Positions 56,390-64,000 are shown, counted from the first letter of the stretch. The stretch is DNA of 64,000 nucleotides from Altererythrobacter rubellus (GCF_030284385.1 NZ_CP127221.1:558001-622000); one strand, 5' to 3'. A program made the numbers and translations. The notes: generated by a model not told the origin, from the letters alone.

Positions 56390-57604
56390 TTAGATTATTC
56401 CTTTAGCCTTACCTGCGCGTTCGAACATTCCGAGTATCGTGGCGACTTCTTCTTCGCTGTGCTCCGCGCATAGCGAGCAGCGCAGCAAAGTCATGTTTGC
56501 GGGCGTCGCAGGTGGCCGCGCAAGGTTCACATAAAGCCCCTCTTTGAGCAAGGCTTCCCACATCATCGCGCCTTGTTGGAGATCGGGCATGATCACCGCA
56601 ATGATTGCGCTTTGCGGCTCCTCCGTTCCAAGCTCAAAGCCTAGATCCTTCAGCCCGCGATGCAGTTTCTTGGAATTTTCCCAGAGATGCGCGCGCTTGT
56701 TCGAACCATGCATGAGCTTGCGGATAGACGTAGCCGCCGTGGCCACAACGCTGGGCGGCAGCGAAGCCGTGAACACGTAAGGACGGCATACGAGCCGCAT
56801 TACTTCAAATTTGGGATGGTTGGAGACGCAGAACCCGCCGACTGTTCCGACGCTCTTAGAAAAGGTGCCGATGATGAAATCGACATCATCCATAATGCCT
56901 GCTTGCTCGGCCACGCCACGGCCATTCTCTCCGATGAAGCCCATGGAATGCGCTTCGTCGACTAGAACCATGGCGCCATATTTCTTGGCGATAGCGACCA
57001 TCTCCTTAAGCGGCGCCACGTCGCCCAGCATCGAATAGACGCCCTCGAGAACCACCAGTTTGCCGGCATCCTCGGGAATACGGCGAAGGCGCTTTTCCAT
57101 CGCTTCGATGTCGTTATGCCGGAATGGCACGATTTCCGCATTGCCCATGGCGCAGCCATCATAGATGCTGGCGTGGCTATCGATATCGAGCACTACATAA
57201 TCGCCCTTGCCGGCAATCGTGGCGATGATGCCGAGGTTGGCCTGATACCCAGTTGAGAACACCATGGCATGATCCATGCCGTAGAATTCCTTCAGCGCGT
57301 CCTCGCATTCCTTATGGCCCTGATACGTGCCATTGAGAACTCGGCTGCCGGTAGTGCCGGTACCAAAATTTTCCAGTGCGTCCTTGCCGGCTTCAATCAC
57401 ATCGGGATCGAAAGTCATGCCCATGTAATTGTATGTGCCGAGAAGGATCGTATCGCGTCCGTTGCAAATCGCGCGAGTCGGTGAGAGCACCTTTTCCATC
57501 ACGAGATTGTAGGGATCCTCAACGCCGGTTGCGAGAATCCCTTCGCGCATCGCAATAAGCTCGTCGAATTTGGAGAATAGGTCTTTGGGCGCAGTGTCGC
57601 TCAT
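56390..57604 (-). CDS. spt: serine palmitoyltransferase
   Basis: PLP-dependent alpha-oxoamine synthase of 404 residues that condenses serine with an acyl thioester to 3-ketosphinganine, the first step of sphingolipid synthesis. The PLP lysine is Lys250 in GTFSKSVGTVGGF and the cofactor Asp is in VLVDEAHSMGF. The length and the FSKSVGTVGGFCVSNHPKF stretch agree with the well-studied soluble Sphingomonas enzyme as I remember it. It starts 10 bases after the acyl carrier protein gene, which strengthens SPT over KBL or ALA synthase. The ATG at 57604 was preferred because a longer form (57646) overlaps that gene. Confidence 0.93.
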   Translation of the reverse strand: MSDTAPKDLFSKFDELIAMREGILATGVEDPYNLVMEKVLSPTRAICNGRDTILLGTYNYMGMTFDPDVIEAGKDALENFGTGTTGSRVLNGTYQGHKECEDALKEFYGMDHAMVFSTGYQANLGIIATIAGKGDYVVLDIDSHASIYDGCAMGNAEIVPFRHNDIEAMEKRLRRIPEDAGKLVVLEGVYSMLGDVAPLKEMVAIAKKYGAMVLVDEAHSMGFIGENGRGVAEQAGIMDDVDFIIGTFSKSVGTVGGFCVSNHPKFEVMRLVCRPYVFTASLPPSVVATAATSIRKLMHGSNKRAHLWENSKKLHRGLKDLGFELGTEEPQSAIIAVIMPDLQQGAMMWEALLKEGLYVNLARPPATPANMTLLRCSLCAEHSEEEVATILGMFERAGKAKGII

Positions 57605-57614
57605 GGGTACGCTC

Positions 57615-57857
57615 TTACAAGTCCTTAAGTTTGGTAACGGCATCAATCAACTGCCCGAAATTTTCGATCTCGGCCTGTTGATTCATGCTGATGATGATAT
57701 CGAATGCGTCTTCGATCTCTGCCACGAAATCCATGACAGTCAAACTGTCAAACTCCAGATCATTGGCAAACGTCGTCTCGTCAGCAATCTCGACACCTTT
57801 TTTGTTAAAAGATTCAATTAACGAGCGGATCTTCGTATCGACTTCAGCACGGTCCAT
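57615..57857 (-). CDS. acyl carrier protein for sphingolipid synthesis
   Basis: An 80-residue ACP. The phosphopantetheine Ser is Ser38 in FDSLTVMDF, differing from the DSLDTVEL of the fatty-acid AcpP, so this is a specialised carrier. Known sphingolipid clusters in Caulobacter place an ACP next to spt. It is the first gene of the spt unit, with about 115 bases to divK upstream. Confidence 0.9.
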   Translation of the reverse strand: MDRAEVDTKIRSLIESFNKKGVEIADETTFANDLEFDSLTVMDFVAEIEDAFDIIISMNQQAEIENFGQLIDAVTKLKDL

Positions 57858-57971
57858 TAGGATAAATAACCTTCCTTCGATGCATTCTCGCCTAGAGCAT
57901 TCCGTGCGAGCTGGGGAAAGTTCAGTCCTTACCCGCGATTTTCAACCATCGCCACTCCCTAAGGTAAAACC

Positions 57972-58340
57972 TTACTCAGGCAGGAGTTCCTTAACAGCTG
58001 CCATAAACGGCCCAATCGATACGGGCTTAGACAGATAACCGGCCGCGCCGGCTGCACGGATGCGTTCTTCATCGCCTTTGGCAGCATAGGCGGTAACGGC
58101 AAGGATAGGGATCGACTGAAGGTTCAAATCTTGCTTGGCTTGCTCTATCAATTCGACGCCAGATACTTCGGAAAGCTGGATATCCATCAGGATGAGATCA
58201 GGAGAAGTCTGACGCGCAGTATCGAGTGCAGCCGTGCCGTCGGCAAGCGGTTCCACCTCGAAGCCATTTGCTTTGAGCACGTCGCAGAACAATTTCCGGT
58301 TTAGGTCGTTATCCTCGACAACAAGGATTCTCTTTGCCAC
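57972..58340 (-). CDS. divK: single-domain response regulator DivK
   Basis: A 122-residue receiver domain without an output domain. The acidic pair is Glu9-Asp10, the phosphoacceptor Asp53 (ILMDIQLS), and the late Lys is in GYLSKPVS. The length and position of Asp53 match Caulobacter DivK, which controls DivJ, PleC and CckA in polarity and the cell cycle. I chose GTG 58340 (VAKRILVVEDN) since the frame upstream is not receiver-like. It is divergent from the DUF3572 gene, a pairing often seen in alphaproteobacteria. Confidence 0.88.
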   Translation of the reverse strand: MAKRILVVEDNDLNRKLFCDVLKANGFEVEPLADGTAALDTARQTSPDLILMDIQLSEVSGVELIEQAKQDLNLQSIPILAVTAYAAKGDEERIRAAGAAGYLSKPVSIGPFMAAVKELLPE

Positions 58341-58435
58341 TTGGCTCTGGCACTCCCATGTGTTGATCCCCAGATAGTCCAGCGGAAAGGCGGCTGACAA
58401 TTCAAAATCACCTAACATCCCCCGATGAAGCAGGG

Positions 58436-58684
58436 ATGGACCCGCAAACGCTCACACTTGCAGCGCTTGGCTGGATCCTGGAAGACGAAGCGCGAGCACA
58501 ACGGTTTCTGACATTGACGGGCCTTGATCCAGACACGCTTCGTGTCGGCTTGACCAATCCTGCAGTGTTGGCCGCCGTGGTCGAATTCCTCGGCAATCAC
58601 GAGCCAGATCTCATTTGTGCATCAGAAGCATTGGCCGTTGCGCCAGATGAACTGGTCAGAGCAGGACAGGAGCTGGGCCGATGA
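58436..58684 (+). CDS. DUF3572-family protein
   Basis: An 82-residue helical, acidic protein (LAALGWILEDEARAQRFLTLTGLDPDTLR) of the alphaproteobacterial DUF3572 family; function unknown. It lies opposite divK with about 95 bases between the starts. Its stop overlaps the next start by four bases (ATGA), so it heads a coupled five-gene run. Confidence 0.82.
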   Translation: MDPQTLTLAALGWILEDEARAQRFLTLTGLDPDTLRVGLTNPAVLAAVVEFLGNHEPDLICASEALAVAPDELVRAGQELGR

Positions 58685-59310
58685 GTCGTCCCTTGGTAAT
58701 TAGCGATTGCGACGAGGTGCTGTTGCACATGGTTGCACCCTTCAAGCAATGGCTGGAAGAGAGCCAGGGGGTGCGGTTCGAGCTGAAGGGCAACAACTTC
58801 GCTACAGCCATGAAATGGGCAGATAGCGGGGAAACGCTGGCGCAAGAGGATATCTGGAAATTCCTTGGCGGGTTCTTTGATACGGAAATGCATCGTCAAA
58901 TGCCGATTGACGGCGCGGTAAATGGCATCAACCGGGTGGCAGAAGCGGCCGATGTGGTCATTCTTACGAATCTCAACGATGACCGCCAAGCCAAACGCAC
59001 CAGTCAGCTGGCCGAAGTTGGCATAAATGCGCGGGTGTTCACGAACCAGGGCCCCAAAGGGCCAGCGCTTCAGGCTATTCTTGATGAATTCCGGCCGAGC
59101 AAAGCGATCTTTATCGATGATTTGCCGCAGCATCATCATTCAGCATCAGAGACTGTGCCAGGCATCTCGCGCTTACATATGTGCGGCGAACCGATGATCG
59201 CAGATCATATCGATTGCGCGCACAAGGCCGGTCATGCACATGCGCGGATCGACCGCTGGGACGAGGCCTTGCCCTGGCTATTGGAAGAATTGGAAAGGGA
59301 CCCGCGATGA
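58681..59310 (+). CDS. HAD-superfamily-like hydrolase
   Basis: A 209-residue protein with HAD-like motifs. Motif I is VISDCDEVLLHM (DxDE in place of DxDG/DxDx[TV]), motif II is VVILTNLNDDRQ, the conserved Lys may be in QGPKGPAL, and the acidic motif IV is AIFIDDLPQHH. The Glu after the second Asp is unusual. The substrate is unknown. It overlaps both neighbours by four bases (ATGA). Confidence 0.75.
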   Translation: MSRPLVISDCDEVLLHMVAPFKQWLEESQGVRFELKGNNFATAMKWADSGETLAQEDIWKFLGGFFDTEMHRQMPIDGAVNGINRVAEAADVVILTNLNDDRQAKRTSQLAEVGINARVFTNQGPKGPALQAILDEFRPSKAIFIDDLPQHHHSASETVPGISRLHMCGEPMIADHIDCAHKAGHAHARIDRWDEALPWLLEELERDPR

Positions 59311-59762
59311 GTATCGAAGCGCGTTTGCAGGAATTGGGAATTGTTCTGCCAGAAGCGGCAGCGCCGGTAGCAAGCTATGTACCTGTCGTGGTGCAAGGCG
59401 GATTTGCACATGTCTCTGGCCAGCTACCATTTATCGATGGAGAGCTGGTGACCGGGCGGCTTGGCGAGGACATCTCGGTAGAGGCAGGCACGGCAGCAGC
59501 GCGTGCTTGCGGGCTCATGATCCTGGCACAATTGAAGGCCGCCGGGGTGCTTGAAAAGGTTGAGCGTGTGGTGAAATTGGGCGGATTTGTAAGCTCAACT
59601 GCAGAGTTCTCCGACCAGCCAAAGGTTATCAATGGCGCTTCTGATCTGATGCTGGACGTATTCGGGGAAATCGGAAAGCATGCGCGCGCGGCTGTTGGCG
59701 TTCCTGCACTGCCTCTGGGTGCCGCCGTCGAAGTCGATGCGATCATCGCGCTTGCTGATTAA
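59307..59762 (+). CDS. RidA/YjgF-family protein
   Basis: A 151-residue RidA-like protein of the longer YjgH/Rid-type subfamily (VQGGFAHVSGQLPFIDGELVTGRLG and PALPLGAAVEVDAIIAL). Classical RidA deaminates reactive enamine intermediates and has a catalytic Arg near residue 105; here the matching segment is AAVGVPALPLGAAVEV, without that Arg, so a different activity is likely. The ATG at 59307 overlaps the HAD stop. The GDPD gene follows after 9 bases. Confidence 0.83.
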   Translation: MSIEARLQELGIVLPEAAAPVASYVPVVVQGGFAHVSGQLPFIDGELVTGRLGEDISVEAGTAAARACGLMILAQLKAAGVLEKVERVVKLGGFVSSTAEFSDQPKVINGASDLMLDVFGEIGKHARAAVGVPALPLGAAVEVDAIIALAD

Positions 59763-59771
59763 AGGCGCTGA

Positions 59772-60500
59772 ATGAGGCGGCGCGCTGTACCTGACTGGTT
59801 GACGCGGTGGGAATATACCCATCGCGGCCTGCACGGGAACGGCGTGCCAGAAAACTCGCTGATGGGCGCGCGGCTCGCGATCGACGCGGGGTTCGGCATC
59901 GAATGCGATATCCAACGCAGCGCAGATGGAACGGCGATGGTGTTCCATGATTGGACGTTGGATCGCTTGACCGAAGCGGAGGGGCAAACTGAAGCGAGCA
60001 GGAAGGATGAGCTTGAAGCGATCAGCTATCGCGAAAGTGACGAGCATATCGCAACGCTGGCCGATCTGCTCGCACTGGTCGCAGGTCGTGCCCCGCTGCT
60101 GATCGAGATCAAATCGAAGACGGGCTACGACATAGAGAAATCCTGCGAGGCGGTCGCGGCCGCGTTGGCGAGCTACTCCGGCGAGCATGCCATCATGAGT
60201 TTTGATCCACGCGTCGCCCGTTGGTTCCGCAAGCATTCACCGCTTACATGCGTTGGACTTGTGATGCGTGAAGATGAGCACGGATACACGCAATCGGCGT
60301 GGCAACGGAGAATGGCTTATTGGATCGCGCTGCCAGACTTCATTGCCTACCACATTGCTGCCTTGCCCAGCCACTGGGTCGAGCGGTTGCGGAAAAAAGG
60401 CCTGCCAGTGCTAACCTGGACCGTCAATTCACCTGAGACGCGTCGGCGCGCGCTGAGCCGAGCGGATGCCTTGATCAGCGAAGGGGCAGGTTTGGCGTGA
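59772..60500 (+). CDS. glycerophosphodiester phosphodiesterase
   Basis: A 242-residue GDPD-fold TIM-barrel phosphodiesterase without a signal peptide, hence cytosolic. The motifs are HRGLHGNGVPENSL (catalytic His and metal Glu), GIECDIQRSADGTAMVFHDWTLDRL (second Glu, Asp and catalytic His) and a later LIEIKSK. It would release glycerol 3-phosphate from lipid head groups. It overlaps the next gene by GTGA. Confidence 0.9.
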   Translation: MRRRAVPDWLTRWEYTHRGLHGNGVPENSLMGARLAIDAGFGIECDIQRSADGTAMVFHDWTLDRLTEAEGQTEASRKDELEAISYRESDEHIATLADLLALVAGRAPLLIEIKSKTGYDIEKSCEAVAAALASYSGEHAIMSFDPRVARWFRKHSPLTCVGLVMREDEHGYTQSAWQRRMAYWIALPDFIAYHIAALPSHWVERLRKKGLPVLTWTVNSPETRRRALSRADALISEGAGLA

Positions 60501-61633
60501 GTAATCGCGAACTGACTGTGCGAATGGTTCCGTCCGTCGGACATGTTTCCGCGGATCAATGGAATGCGCTGGGCGGGGATCGCAACCCGTTTGTCAGTCA
60601 CGAGTTTCTGACTGCGTTGGAGGATTCAGGCAGTGTAGGCGAGGGGACTGGCTGGGAGCCAGCGCCGGTCATCATTACGGACGACGCCGGTGATTTGTTG
60701 GGTGCACTGCCAAGCTATGCCAAGGGCCACAGTCAGGGCGAATATGTGTTCGACCACAGCTGGGCCGACGCTTTGGAGCGTGCCGGTGGACGCTATTATC
60801 CCAAGCTTCAGATCGCCGCACCATTCACCCCAGCAACAGGGCCGCGTTTGTTGATGAAGGACGCAAGCTTGGCCCCGCATCTCTTACGGGCAGCAGAAGC
60901 CGTTTGCTTGCAAAGCCAGCTATCTTCGGCCCACGCGACATTCATCGAGCCTGAGCAATTGCAGTACTTCGAAGATGCTGACTGGCTGCTGCGTAGCGAC
61001 CTTCAGTTCCATTGGAAAAACCGCGAATACGCCAGTTTCGACGAGTTCTTGGAGCAACTTGCTTCACGCAAACGCAGAGCGCTCAGAAAGGAACGCAAAG
61101 GTGCACAAGAGGGCTTGAAGATTGTCACTCTGACAGGCGATGACATCAAGCCGCAACATTGGGACATATTCTGGATTTTCTATCAGGATACCGGCGCGCG
61201 CAAATGGGGCACGCCATACCTCACGCGCGAAGCGTTTAATCTGCTGAGCGAGCGTATGGCCGATCGGATGGTGCTGGGCCTGGCCTATCAGGACGATACG
61301 CCAATCGCGGGCGCGCTGCATTTCATCGGGCAGGATACGCTGTACGGGCGCTATTGGGGGTGCACTCAGGAGAAGCGCTTCCTGCATTTCGAAATGTGCT
61401 ATTATCAAGCGATCGATATCGCAATCGAGCGTGGTCTCAAGCGGGTTGAGGCTGGCGCGCAAGGCGGCCACAAACTGTCTCGCGGATATGAACCCGTCCA
61501 GACATGGTCCGCCCACTGGATCGCCGATCCTGGCTTTCGCGCCGCCGTCGCAGACTTTCTAGAGCGCGAGCGAAGGGGCGTTGCAACCGACCAGATGTTT
61601 CTGGATCAGCGGACGCCCTTCAAAAGAACTTAA
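60497..61633 (+). CDS. GNAT-fold acyltransferase, DUF482 ('peptidogalycan' family)
   Basis: A 378-residue protein with a FemAB/GNAT-like double fold of the DUF482 group, annotated in databases as peptidogalycan biosynthesis proteins without proven function. Typical segments are NPFVSHEFLTALEDSGSVG, FEDADWLLRSDLQFHWKNREYASFDEF, RKRRALRKERK and RVEAGAQGGHKLSRGYEPV. It starts with GTG inside the GDPD stop (GTGA). It is the last gene of the coupled run and is convergent with a 40-residue ORF. Confidence 0.85.
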   Translation: MSNRELTVRMVPSVGHVSADQWNALGGDRNPFVSHEFLTALEDSGSVGEGTGWEPAPVIITDDAGDLLGALPSYAKGHSQGEYVFDHSWADALERAGGRYYPKLQIAAPFTPATGPRLLMKDASLAPHLLRAAEAVCLQSQLSSAHATFIEPEQLQYFEDADWLLRSDLQFHWKNREYASFDEFLEQLASRKRRALRKERKGAQEGLKIVTLTGDDIKPQHWDIFWIFYQDTGARKWGTPYLTREAFNLLSERMADRMVLGLAYQDDTPIAGALHFIGQDTLYGRYWGCTQEKRFLHFEMCYYQAIDIAIERGLKRVEAGAQGGHKLSRGYEPVQTWSAHWIADPGFRAAVADFLERERRGVATDQMFLDQRTPFKRT

Positions 61634-61752
61634 GCTGCTTTCCGGCGCTCTGCAGGCAACCATTCACGAGCCAGACACTTCGCAATCATCATCTCGCCTT
61701 CACGAGAAATGACTGGCTTGGCTTCTACTCCATCAATTGCTTTCAGTTCCAT
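61630..61752 (-). CDS. candidate small protein (40 aa)
   Basis: An ATG frame on the minus strand encodes 40 residues, starting MELKAIDGVEAKP and ending AREWLPAERRKAA, with a TAA stop. GGGGGAC lies about 7 bases before the ATG and makes a strong ribosome-binding site. The product is amphipathic and basic at the C-terminus. The stop overlaps the DUF482 gene stop by three bases, the tight packing seen for real genes here. I do not recognise the family. Confidence 0.55.
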   Translation of the reverse strand: MELKAIDGVEAKPVISREGEMMIAKCLAREWLPAERRKAA

Positions 61753-62054
61753 TATTCGGTCCCCCAGTTTGCCTGAGCGGGCATTTCCGCTTTTGGCATC
61801 ACTGAATTCGCCAGAACAGTTTCATTAAATGGTTAACGCGACGGCAAACTTTATTCACCATAATCGGCAATTCCCTCGGAAACCGGTCACAATTCATTCA
61901 TTCAAAAGCATTATTTCAACAGTCTGCGAAACGCCTTGTGCGGCAAACTTCACGAGCCTATAGGCCCGCTTACAAATGTCATTCTTTGTCACCGCAAAGC
62001 GGGACAGCAGGATAGGAACGGCTGGGCGGAAAATGACTGGGTTGAGAGGAATAC
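61753..62054. other. 302-base intergenic region between the small ORF and dksA
   Basis: No gene is visible. The region is AT-rich around 61820-61920 and must hold divergent promoters for the 40-residue ORF and dksA. An ATGGTTAA octamer at 61829-61836 equals a CtrA half-site on the minus strand, but one such octamer is expected by chance in a sequence this long. Confidence 0.4.
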
Positions 62055-62513
62055 ATGGCCACTGCGGCGTCTGAAGAAATCGATGTTCTCGAAAAAGCCA
62101 AGCGTGTGATTGGCCCGGATTATGTTCCGAGCGAGGACGAACCCTACATGAACGAGAAGCAGCGGAACTATTTCCGCATGTTGTTGCTCGAATGGAAGCG
62201 CTCGATTCACGACGCTGCCGGTCAGACTCTGCAATCGCTGCAGGATGGCCCAATCCGCGAACCGGATCTGAACGACCGCGCATCCAGTGAAACTGATTGG
62301 GGCATTGAGCTGCGCACGCGCGATCGCCAGCGTAAACTCACCGGCAAGATCAATGCGGCGCTTCGCCGGATTGATGAAGGTGAGTATGGCTATTGCGAAG
62401 TGAGCGGCGAACCAATCGGTCTGAAACGTCTTATCGCACGGCCAGTTGCGACCATGACTGTCGAAGCACAAGAAGCGCACGAACGCCGCGAGAAGATATC
62501 CCGCGACGACTAA
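62055..62513 (+). CDS. dksA: DksA-family RNA polymerase-binding protein (cysteine-poor)
   Basis: A 152-residue DksA with the coiled-coil segment and a C-terminal TraR/DksA zinc-finger-like domain (GEYGYCEVSGEPIGLKRLIARPVATMTVEAQ). Only Cys114 of the four classical zinc ligands remains; the other positions are Ser117, Thr135 and Ala138. Alphaproteobacterial DksA proteins commonly show this replacement. It acts with ppGpp in transcription control in relatives. GAGAGGA precedes the start. Confidence 0.92.
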   Translation: MATAASEEIDVLEKAKRVIGPDYVPSEDEPYMNEKQRNYFRMLLLEWKRSIHDAAGQTLQSLQDGPIREPDLNDRASSETDWGIELRTRDRQRKLTGKINAALRRIDEGEYGYCEVSGEPIGLKRLIARPVATMTVEAQEAHERREKISRDD

Positions 62514-62611
62514 GCTTGGGCCGAAATACCCGCTTTAACTTTTCGTTAGCCGTACTGGCCTATTTTTTGCCCTTCGCCGCCGTAGAATCGGTGTGGACTA
62601 ACGGGTGAAGC

Positions 62612-62887
62612 ATGGCCGAACTAACGCAACGCAGAGCAGAAACGCGCGTGGACACAGTCCAGCACGCGCAATTGCGCGTAGGCCGCGAGCCGATGCCGCA
62701 TCCGATAAAGGTCCGGAATCTTTCGCGCAATGGCATGATGGGTGAAGGCCCGTTCCCCCTCCGATCCGGGACCAGATTGACGATCAGTCTGCCCGAACAA
62801 GGCGACGTGGCCGGAACGGTGGTCTGGGTGCAGGAGCCACGCTTTGGCGTCGCTTTTGATAATGAGGTTGATCCGACCTTTGCTTGA
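62612..62887 (+). CDS. PilZ-domain protein
   Basis: A 91-residue single PilZ domain. An N-terminal RRAETR supplies the RxxxR half of the cyclic-di-GMP site; the second half is normally [D/N]xSxxG, here NLSRNG. VVWVQEPRFGVAFDNE completes the barrel. It is probably a c-di-GMP receptor; the partner is unknown. It lies about 100 bases after dksA. Confidence 0.85.
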   Translation: MAELTQRRAETRVDTVQHAQLRVGREPMPHPIKVRNLSRNGMMGEGPFPLRSGTRLTISLPEQGDVAGTVVWVQEPRFGVAFDNEVDPTFA

Positions 62888-62969
62888 TTTCCGAGCACCA
62901 AATCGATTTATTCGCGCAAACTCAATTTTCTCCTGACCTCGATTGCCTGACCTGCTAGCTCAACCGCTT

Positions 62970-64000
62970 ATGCGGATTGCGCTTGCTCTTCTCTCGGCCA
63001 TGACAATGGTATCGTGTGGCCCTTCGACACCGGAGGGGCCGGTCAATGTTGCCATCATCGGAGACGCTGACAGCTTGATCTCAAGCGGGATGCGCTTGTC
63101 ACCGGCTGGCCAGCACTATCGCGCCGCAACGGCCGAAGGCCTCGTGACTATCGACGAAGCCGGCAATGTGGTCCCGGCATTGGCCGAGCGCTGGATCGTG
63201 ACCGACGATGGCCTGAGCTATATCTTTCGCCTGCGCAATTCCGATTGGCCAAACGGTGCCGAGATGACCGCTGACGATATCCGCACCGCGCTTCGACGAA
63301 ACATGCGCGATTTGCGCGGCACGTCATTGGGGCTGGACCTGTCGAAAGTCGACGAGATCCGCGATATGACCGCGCGTGTCATCGAAATCACTTTGACGAG
63401 TCCGATGCCCGATTTTCTTCGCCTGCTTGCTCAACCGGAGATGGGTATTGTTCTAGAAGGCGGCGGCTCCGGACCTATGGTTCGATCTGACCAGACTGAC
63501 TCCTTGCCGGTTGTGCTCGAACCCATCCCACCCGAAGCACGCGGCTTTCCGGCACGCGAGGAATGGCAATCCCGTACGCGACCAGTGGCGGTCTCCGTCA
63601 TGTCAGCGAGAGAAGCGGTGGATGCATTCTCTGATGGCGAGATTGATCTTGTCCTGAACGGTACACTGGCGGATTTGCCACTCGCGGATACCGGCCCGTT
63701 GACGCGTGGTACAATCAGGCTTGATGCCGCGCTTGGTCTGTTCGGCCTGATCGTTCGGAGCGATAGCGGGTTCCTGGCAGATCCGGCGCGCAGGCAGGCC
63801 CTGAGTCTGGCGATTGATCGTGGAGGCCTGTTGCAGCCGTTCAATGTCGGCGGCTGGCAATCGACCAGTTGGATCATTCCGCAAGAGCTGGCAGTGGGTG
63901 TGGCTGCTCTTGGCGACCGTTGGGCCAATCTTTCGCTGCAACAAAGGCGAGAGATAGCGAGCCGACGGGTTGCCGCTTGGGAAGGGGCACAAGGGGAAGA
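62970..64000 (+). CDS. peptide/solute ABC transporter substrate-binding lipoprotein (partial)
   Basis: The frame is open from ATG 62970 to the window edge (about 343 residues seen). It starts with a lipoprotein signal (MRIALALLSAMTMVSC, lipid Cys likely at residue 16). Family-5 solute-binding features follow: YRAATAEGLVTIDEAGNVVPALAERW, YIFRLRNSDWPNGAEMTADDI and the later ARRQALSLAIDRGGLL. Binding proteins of this family deliver oligopeptides or nickel to an ABC importer, but here no permease is visible before the edge. Confidence 0.85.
   Translation, partial: MRIALALLSAMTMVSCGPSTPEGPVNVAIIGDADSLISSGMRLSPAGQHYRAATAEGLVTIDEAGNVVPALAERWIVTDDGLSYIFRLRNSDWPNGAEMTADDIRTALRRNMRDLRGTSLGLDLSKVDEIRDMTARVIEITLTSPMPDFLRLLAQPEMGIVLEGGGSGPMVRSDQTDSLPVVLEPIPPEARGFPAREEWQSRTRPVAVSVMSAREAVDAFSDGEIDLVLNGTLADLPLADTGPLTRGTIRLDAALGLFGLIVRSDSGFLADPARRQALSLAIDRGGLLQPFNVGGWQSTSWIIPQELAVGVAALGDRWANLSLQQRREIASRRVAAWEGAQGE

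Noticed and set aside
61829..61836. ATGGTTAA as a CtrA half-site before the 40-residue ORF
   Set aside because: One octamer match is expected by chance in 64 kb and no second half-site at the right spacing is present.

Overview
The window looks like a chromosomal segment of an alphaproteobacterium of the order Sphingomonadales, most probably an Erythrobacter-like member of Erythrobacteraceae. This is inferred from gene content, not from a database search. The pointers are a serine palmitoyltransferase beside a dedicated acyl carrier protein (sphingolipid synthesis), MipZ, DivK beside a DUF3572 gene, a DksA without the usual zinc cysteines, a cysNC fusion, and many sphingomonad-type secreted hypotheticals. 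Genes are dense, often overlap by 1-8 bases, and lie on both strands. There is no prophage, transposase, CRISPR array or rRNA. The window reads as core genome with small patches of decay.

Layout. 1-7.1 kb: the edge of an NAD-binding protein gene, pepN-pgeF, the cytochrome bc1 operon petABC, a terminator, and apt. 7.1-10.7 kb (minus): sulfate activation, cysD-cysNC-cysQ. 10.8-12.1 kb: tRNA-Gly(TCC), a short odd region, and panC. 12.1-18.1 kb (plus): mipZ, a membrane-anchored J-domain protein, a phosphohexomutase, a DUF2059 protein and a large Lhr-like helicase. 18.3-21 kb (minus): tonB-exbB-exbD-exbD with a clear terminator. 21.3-26.7 kb: a secreted protein, a thioesterase, hom, a frameshifted secreted-protein gene, glpX and prs. 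26.7-30.3 kb: a decayed AraC-type regulator, hisN, rpmI-rplT and an intact AraC-type paralogue. 30.4-37.6 kb (plus): pheST, prfC, and an alpha/beta hydrolase, a PPOX-fold protein and an EEP-family gene. 37.6-39.6 kb: glnK-amtB behind a near-perfect sigma-54 promoter. 39.7-45 kb: a truncated acetyltransferase remnant, a GMC oxidoreductase, a sterol-desaturase-family protein, an M20 amidohydrolase and a DSP-like phosphatase/sulfurtransferase. 45.2-52.1 kb: a glycine-rich tandem cold-shock protein, argD-argF-hslO, a secreted protein, queC and an MFS transporter. 52.1-58.3 kb: sodC, an OmpA-type porin with 27 consecutive prolines, a YqaA-type membrane protein, a Crp/Fnr regulator, a fatty-acid-hydroxylase-like protein, spt-acp and divK. 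58.4-64 kb: a tightly coupled five-gene run (DUF3572, HAD, RidA, GDPD, DUF482-type acyltransferase), a 40-residue ORF, dksA, a PilZ protein and the start of a peptide-binding lipoprotein gene.

How the genes work together. cysDNCQ activates sulfate and clears PAP. glnK-amtB is the nitrogen-limitation module. tonB-exbBD energises outer-membrane import. spt, acp and possibly the hydroxylase make sphingoid bases. mipZ and divK are cell-cycle genes.

The points most worth a second look are three broken genes (23.9-24.6, 26.7-27.7 and 39.7-40.0 kb), two small unannotated ORFs (18.1 and 61.7 kb), structured DNA upstream of tonB, the sodC gene placed directly behind the ompA terminator, the Pam18-like J-protein, and the coupled operon at 58.4-61.6 kb. 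I did not find a clear, wholly new system. The best candidate for uncharacterised biology is the 58.4-61.7 kb operon with the small ORF facing it.
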